Source of the DNA: Candidatus Dormiibacterota bacterium
GTDB taxonomy: Bacteria; Chloroflexota; Dormibacteria; Dormibacterales; Dormibacteraceae
Reading direction: 5' to 3'
Assembly (NCBI GenBank): GCA_955652585.1
Contig: CATPBF010000192.1
Span: 1-7,335 of the forward strand
Length of the DNA stretch: 7,335 bases
Within the stretch, counting starts at the first letter, position 1. Every line of letters starts with the position of its first letter. The position numbers were made by a program, and so were the translations under genes. The notes beneath the pieces were generated by a model. That model ran no database searches, was not told the DNA's origin, and saw only the letters and a list, made by a program, of their open reading frames with translations. This document shows, piece by piece, positions 5,692-7,335 of the stretch.

Positions 5692-6918
5692 TTGTCGCGG
5701 CGGAAGAGAGCCGTCGGTCTCGACCTTGGCACGAGCCGGGTCGCGGTGGTCATAGCCGAGTCTGACGAGCTCAACGGACCTGTAAGCATCATCGGGGTGG
5801 GCGAGAGCCCTTCCGATGGCTTGCGCAAAGGCGTGGTCGTCAATCTCGACAAGACCATCGCGTCCATCCAGGCCGCGGCCGTTGCGGCCGAGCGCATGGC
5901 CGGGCAGCGGATCGAGAGCGTCGTCGTCTCCCTCGGCGGCATTCACCTGCTGTCGCAGAACTCGACCGGCGTGGTCGCGGTGGCGAGCGGCGACCGCGAG
6001 ATCGGCGAAGACGACGTGCAGCGCGTGGTCGAGGCCTCTCGGGCGGTGAGCGTCGCCTCCGACCGCCAGGTCATCCACGCGATCCCGCGCGCCTACACAG
6101 TCGACGGGCAGGAAGGTGTGCGTGACGCGACCGGAATGACAGGCCACCGGCTCGAGGTGGAGACCAACATCATCACCGGCGCGCAGACCGCGGTCCAGAA
6201 CGTCATCAAGTGCGTGCACGGCGCCGGCTTCGACATCGAAGACGTGGTCTGCTCGGGTCTGGCCGCCGGCGAGGGTGTGCTTACGACCCAGGAGCTCGAT
6301 CTCGGTGTCTGCCTGATCGATATCGGCGCCGGCACCACCTCGGTCGTGGTCTACAACGACGGCGCCGCGCGTCAGCTCGCGGTGCTGCCGGTCGGTGGCA
6401 ATCACGTGACCAGCGACATCGCGATCGGCCTGCGCACGACGCTCGACGAGGCCGAGAGCTTGAAGCTCAACTACGGCCACACGCTGCCCGAGGTGATCGA
6501 CCCGGGCGAGAAGGTCGAGGTGCGCCAGGTCGGCGGGGATCGCATCAACGCGCTGCCGCGGCGCTTCCTCGCGGAAATCATCGGCCCGCGCATGCAGGAG
6601 ATCTTCATGATGGCGCGCGAAGAGGTGCGCAAGAGCGGCTTCGACGGGCTGCTCCCTGCCGGTGTCGTGGTGACCGGCGGCGGTTCGCGTCTCATGGGCA
6701 CCACGGACGCCGCCCAGATCGTGTTCGACACGTCGGTGCGCCTGGGCCAGCCCAGCGGCGTGGCCGGTCTTGCCGACCGCGCCCAGGGCCCGTCGTTCGC
6801 GGTCTCGGTAGGGCTCGTGAAGTGGGGATTGAAGGCCCACCCGCGCGTCTACAACAACGGCCGGCAGCAGGTGACCCTCGGCCAGAAAACAGTGAGGTGG
6901 CTGCGAGATCTTTTCTAG
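5692..6918 (+). CDS. ftsA: FtsA, actin-like membrane tether of the Z-ring
   Basis: 408 residues, a typical FtsA length. FtsA binds ATP, polymerises, binds the FtsZ C-terminal peptide and anchors it to the inner membrane. Actin-fold signatures: phosphate-1 GLDLGTS (9-15), phosphate-2 LIDIGAGTTSVVVY (208-221), and the adenosine motif VVVTGGGSRLMG (325-336). The 1C subdomain specific to FtsA fills about 83-160; SLGGIHL (80-86) at its start and HAIPRAYTVDG (129-139) are typical. The C-terminus KTVRWLRDLF (399-408) fits the amphipathic membrane-targeting helix, after a linker at about 382-395. The TTG start leaves five residues before AVGLDLGTS, as expected for the family. Downstream, ftsZ follows after 64 bases, so the two are probably one transcript. 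MreB and DnaK are excluded by the 1C subdomain, the C-terminal helix and the context. Confidence 0.94.
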   Translation: MSRRKRAVGLDLGTSRVAVVIAESDELNGPVSIIGVGESPSDGLRKGVVVNLDKTIASIQAAAVAAERMAGQRIESVVVSLGGIHLLSQNSTGVVAVASGDREIGEDDVQRVVEASRAVSVASDRQVIHAIPRAYTVDGQEGVRDATGMTGHRLEVETNIITGAQTAVQNVIKCVHGAGFDIEDVVCSGLAAGEGVLTTQELDLGVCLIDIGAGTTSVVVYNDGAARQLAVLPVGGNHVTSDIAIGLRTTLDEAESLKLNYGHTLPEVIDPGEKVEVRQVGGDRINALPRRFLAEIIGPRMQEIFMMAREEVRKSGFDGLLPAGVVVTGGGSRLMGTTDAAQIVFDTSVRLGQPSGVAGLADRAQGPSFAVSVGLVKWGLKAHPRVYNNGRQQVTLGQKTVRWLRDLF

Positions 6919-6971
6919 AGAACAGACCCGAAACCAGCTGGAGCTCGCCGTAGCGAAAGCAGATTTGCACC

Positions 6972-6977
6972 AGGAGG
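6972..6977 (+). promoter_or_regulatory. Strong ribosome binding site (AGGAGG) for ftsZ
   Basis: AGGAGG stands 5 bases before ATG 6983, the best initiation site in the window. It contrasts with the TTG start and long spacing of ftsA, in line with the large excess of FtsZ over FtsA known in bacteria. The 64-base ftsA-ftsZ gap otherwise holds only small inverted repeats (CCAGCTGG at 6934-6941; TCGC-CGTA-GCGA at 6945-6956), too short to be a terminator. Confidence 0.85.
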
Positions 6978-6982
6978 ACGTC

Positions 6983-7335
6983 ATGAAAGAGAGTGAGTTG
7001 CATGAGGGGCGAGCGCGCATCAAGGTCGTCGGCTGTGGTGGCGGTGGCGGCAACGCCGTCAATCGCATGATCTCGAAAGCGCTCAAGGTTCAGTTCATCG
7101 CCGTCAACACCGACAAGCAGGCGCTCGAACGCTGCCAGGCCGACGTGAAGGTCCAGATGGGCAACAAGGTCACCCGTGGTCTCGGTGCGGGCGGGGATTG
7201 GACCCGCGGCCGCGATGCTGCCGACGAGAGAAAAACAGAACATAACGCTGTTCTCCATAACAAAAAAAAAAAATTCATCACGGCCGGCATGGGCGGCGGC
7301 ACGGGCACCGGTTCGGCCGCCATCGTCGCCGAGCT
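6983..7335 (+). CDS. ftsZ: FtsZ, tubulin-like GTPase of the Z-ring, N-terminal fragment
   Basis: The first 117 codons are present; the gene runs off the window end. FtsZ polymerises with GTP into the ring that organises division. Visible motifs: IKVVGCGGGGGNAVNRMI (13-30; first nucleotide-binding loop), FIAVNTDKQAL (38-48), TRGLGAGG (64-71), and FITAGMGGGTGTGSAA (98-113) with the tubulin/FtsZ signature GGGTGTG (104-110). The start is fixed by ATG with an ideal ribosome site. Two parts are abnormal. Residue 73 is Trp where Pro is usual (GAGG[ND]P). Residues 92-97 read HNKKKK where families have roughly QGADMV, a buried strand; the DNA there is A-rich with 12 A in a row (7262-7273). Frame and length are intact. 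As written the product would probably misfold, so sequence error is the first explanation. The loop before VQFIAVNTD also seems one residue short (ALKVQF versus the common GL.GVEF). Confidence 0.93.
   Translation, partial: MKESELHEGRARIKVVGCGGGGGNAVNRMISKALKVQFIAVNTDKQALERCQADVKVQMGNKVTRGLGAGGDWTRGRDAADERKTEHNAVLHNKKKKFITAGMGGGTGTGSAAIVAE
7229..7273 (+). other. A-rich, probably corrupted patch inside ftsZ
   Basis: About 45 bases rich in A, ending in 12 consecutive A (7262-7273), inside otherwise strongly GC-rich coding sequence. Codons AGA AAA ACA GAA CAT, then CAT AAC AAA AAA AAA AAA, replace what in related FtsZ proteins encodes approximately SKTEL...QGADMV. A middle segment (AACGCTGTTCTC, 7244-7255) matches expectation. 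Conserved sequence resumes exactly at TTC ATC ACG GCC GGC (7274 on). The changes look like substitutions, not an insertion, because the codon count is preserved. Confidence 0.7.

Noticed and set aside
6934..6956. Small inverted repeats CCAGCTGG and TCGC-CGTA-GCGA between ftsA and ftsZ
   Set aside because: They are too short and lack a T run; such palindromes are expected by chance.
5575..7086. 503-codon open frame on the - strand opposite ftsA
   Set aside because: It is fully antisense to a well-supported ftsA, has an Arg/His/Asp-rich low-complexity composition typical of antisense reading of GC-rich genes, and shows no recognisable domain.
7262..7273. A12 run as a programmed frameshift or slippage site
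   Set aside because: The downstream FtsZ frame is correct without any shift and the surrounding codons are also corrupted, so sequence error is the simpler reading.

Overview
The window is a GC-rich stretch of the division and cell wall (dcw) cluster with every gene on the + strand: ftsW (3' end only), murG, murC, murB, ddl, ftsQ, a small-basic-protein gene (sbp, DUF1290 family), ftsA and ftsZ (5' end only). No RNA gene, mobile element, CRISPR array or transferred island is visible. Long open frames on the - strand and in other + frames are what GC-rich coding DNA produces by chance. I do not see a new multi-gene system here. The interest lies in local anomalies inside a conserved operon.

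Organism: the gene order, an sbp homologue just upstream of ftsA-ftsZ, the presence of ftsA (typically absent from Actinobacteria), and the high GC content suggest a Terrabacteria lineage such as Chloroflexota or the neighbouring Candidatus Dormibacterota. This placement is inference from layout and composition, not from a database search.

Layout: bases 1-202 carry the FtsW C-terminus, whose open frame runs about 80 bases into murG. Bases 123-5546 form one tightly packed block. The junctions murG/murC (GTGA), murB/ddl (ATGA) and ddl/ftsQ (ATGA) are four-base stop/start overlaps, murC/murB overlap by 23 bases and ftsQ/sbp by about 10, so translational coupling is expected throughout. The only substantial gap is 5547-5691. 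It holds a TATAAT box, a strong Shine-Dalgarno (SD) site followed by a seven-codon frame, and a direct repeat around the SD site ahead of the TTG start of ftsA. A 64-base gap then precedes ftsZ, which has a strong SD site and an ATG.

Function: MurB and MurC make UDP-MurNAc and add L-Ala to it, Ddl makes the D-Ala-D-Ala dipeptide, and MurG makes lipid II, which FtsW polymerises at the septum. FtsQ belongs to the periplasm-facing division complex, and FtsA tethers FtsZ filaments to the membrane. The block therefore couples precursor supply to Z-ring assembly.

Main anomaly: in ftsZ, about bases 7229-7273, the sequence drops abruptly to A-rich and ends in a run of 12 A. The hydrophobic strand just before the GGGTGTG nucleotide-binding loop is replaced by four lysines, yet frame and length are kept. 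This looks more like consensus error than biology. A second possible sequence error is a missing G in the G run at 86-89 of ftsW, which would explain the long ftsW/murG overlap.
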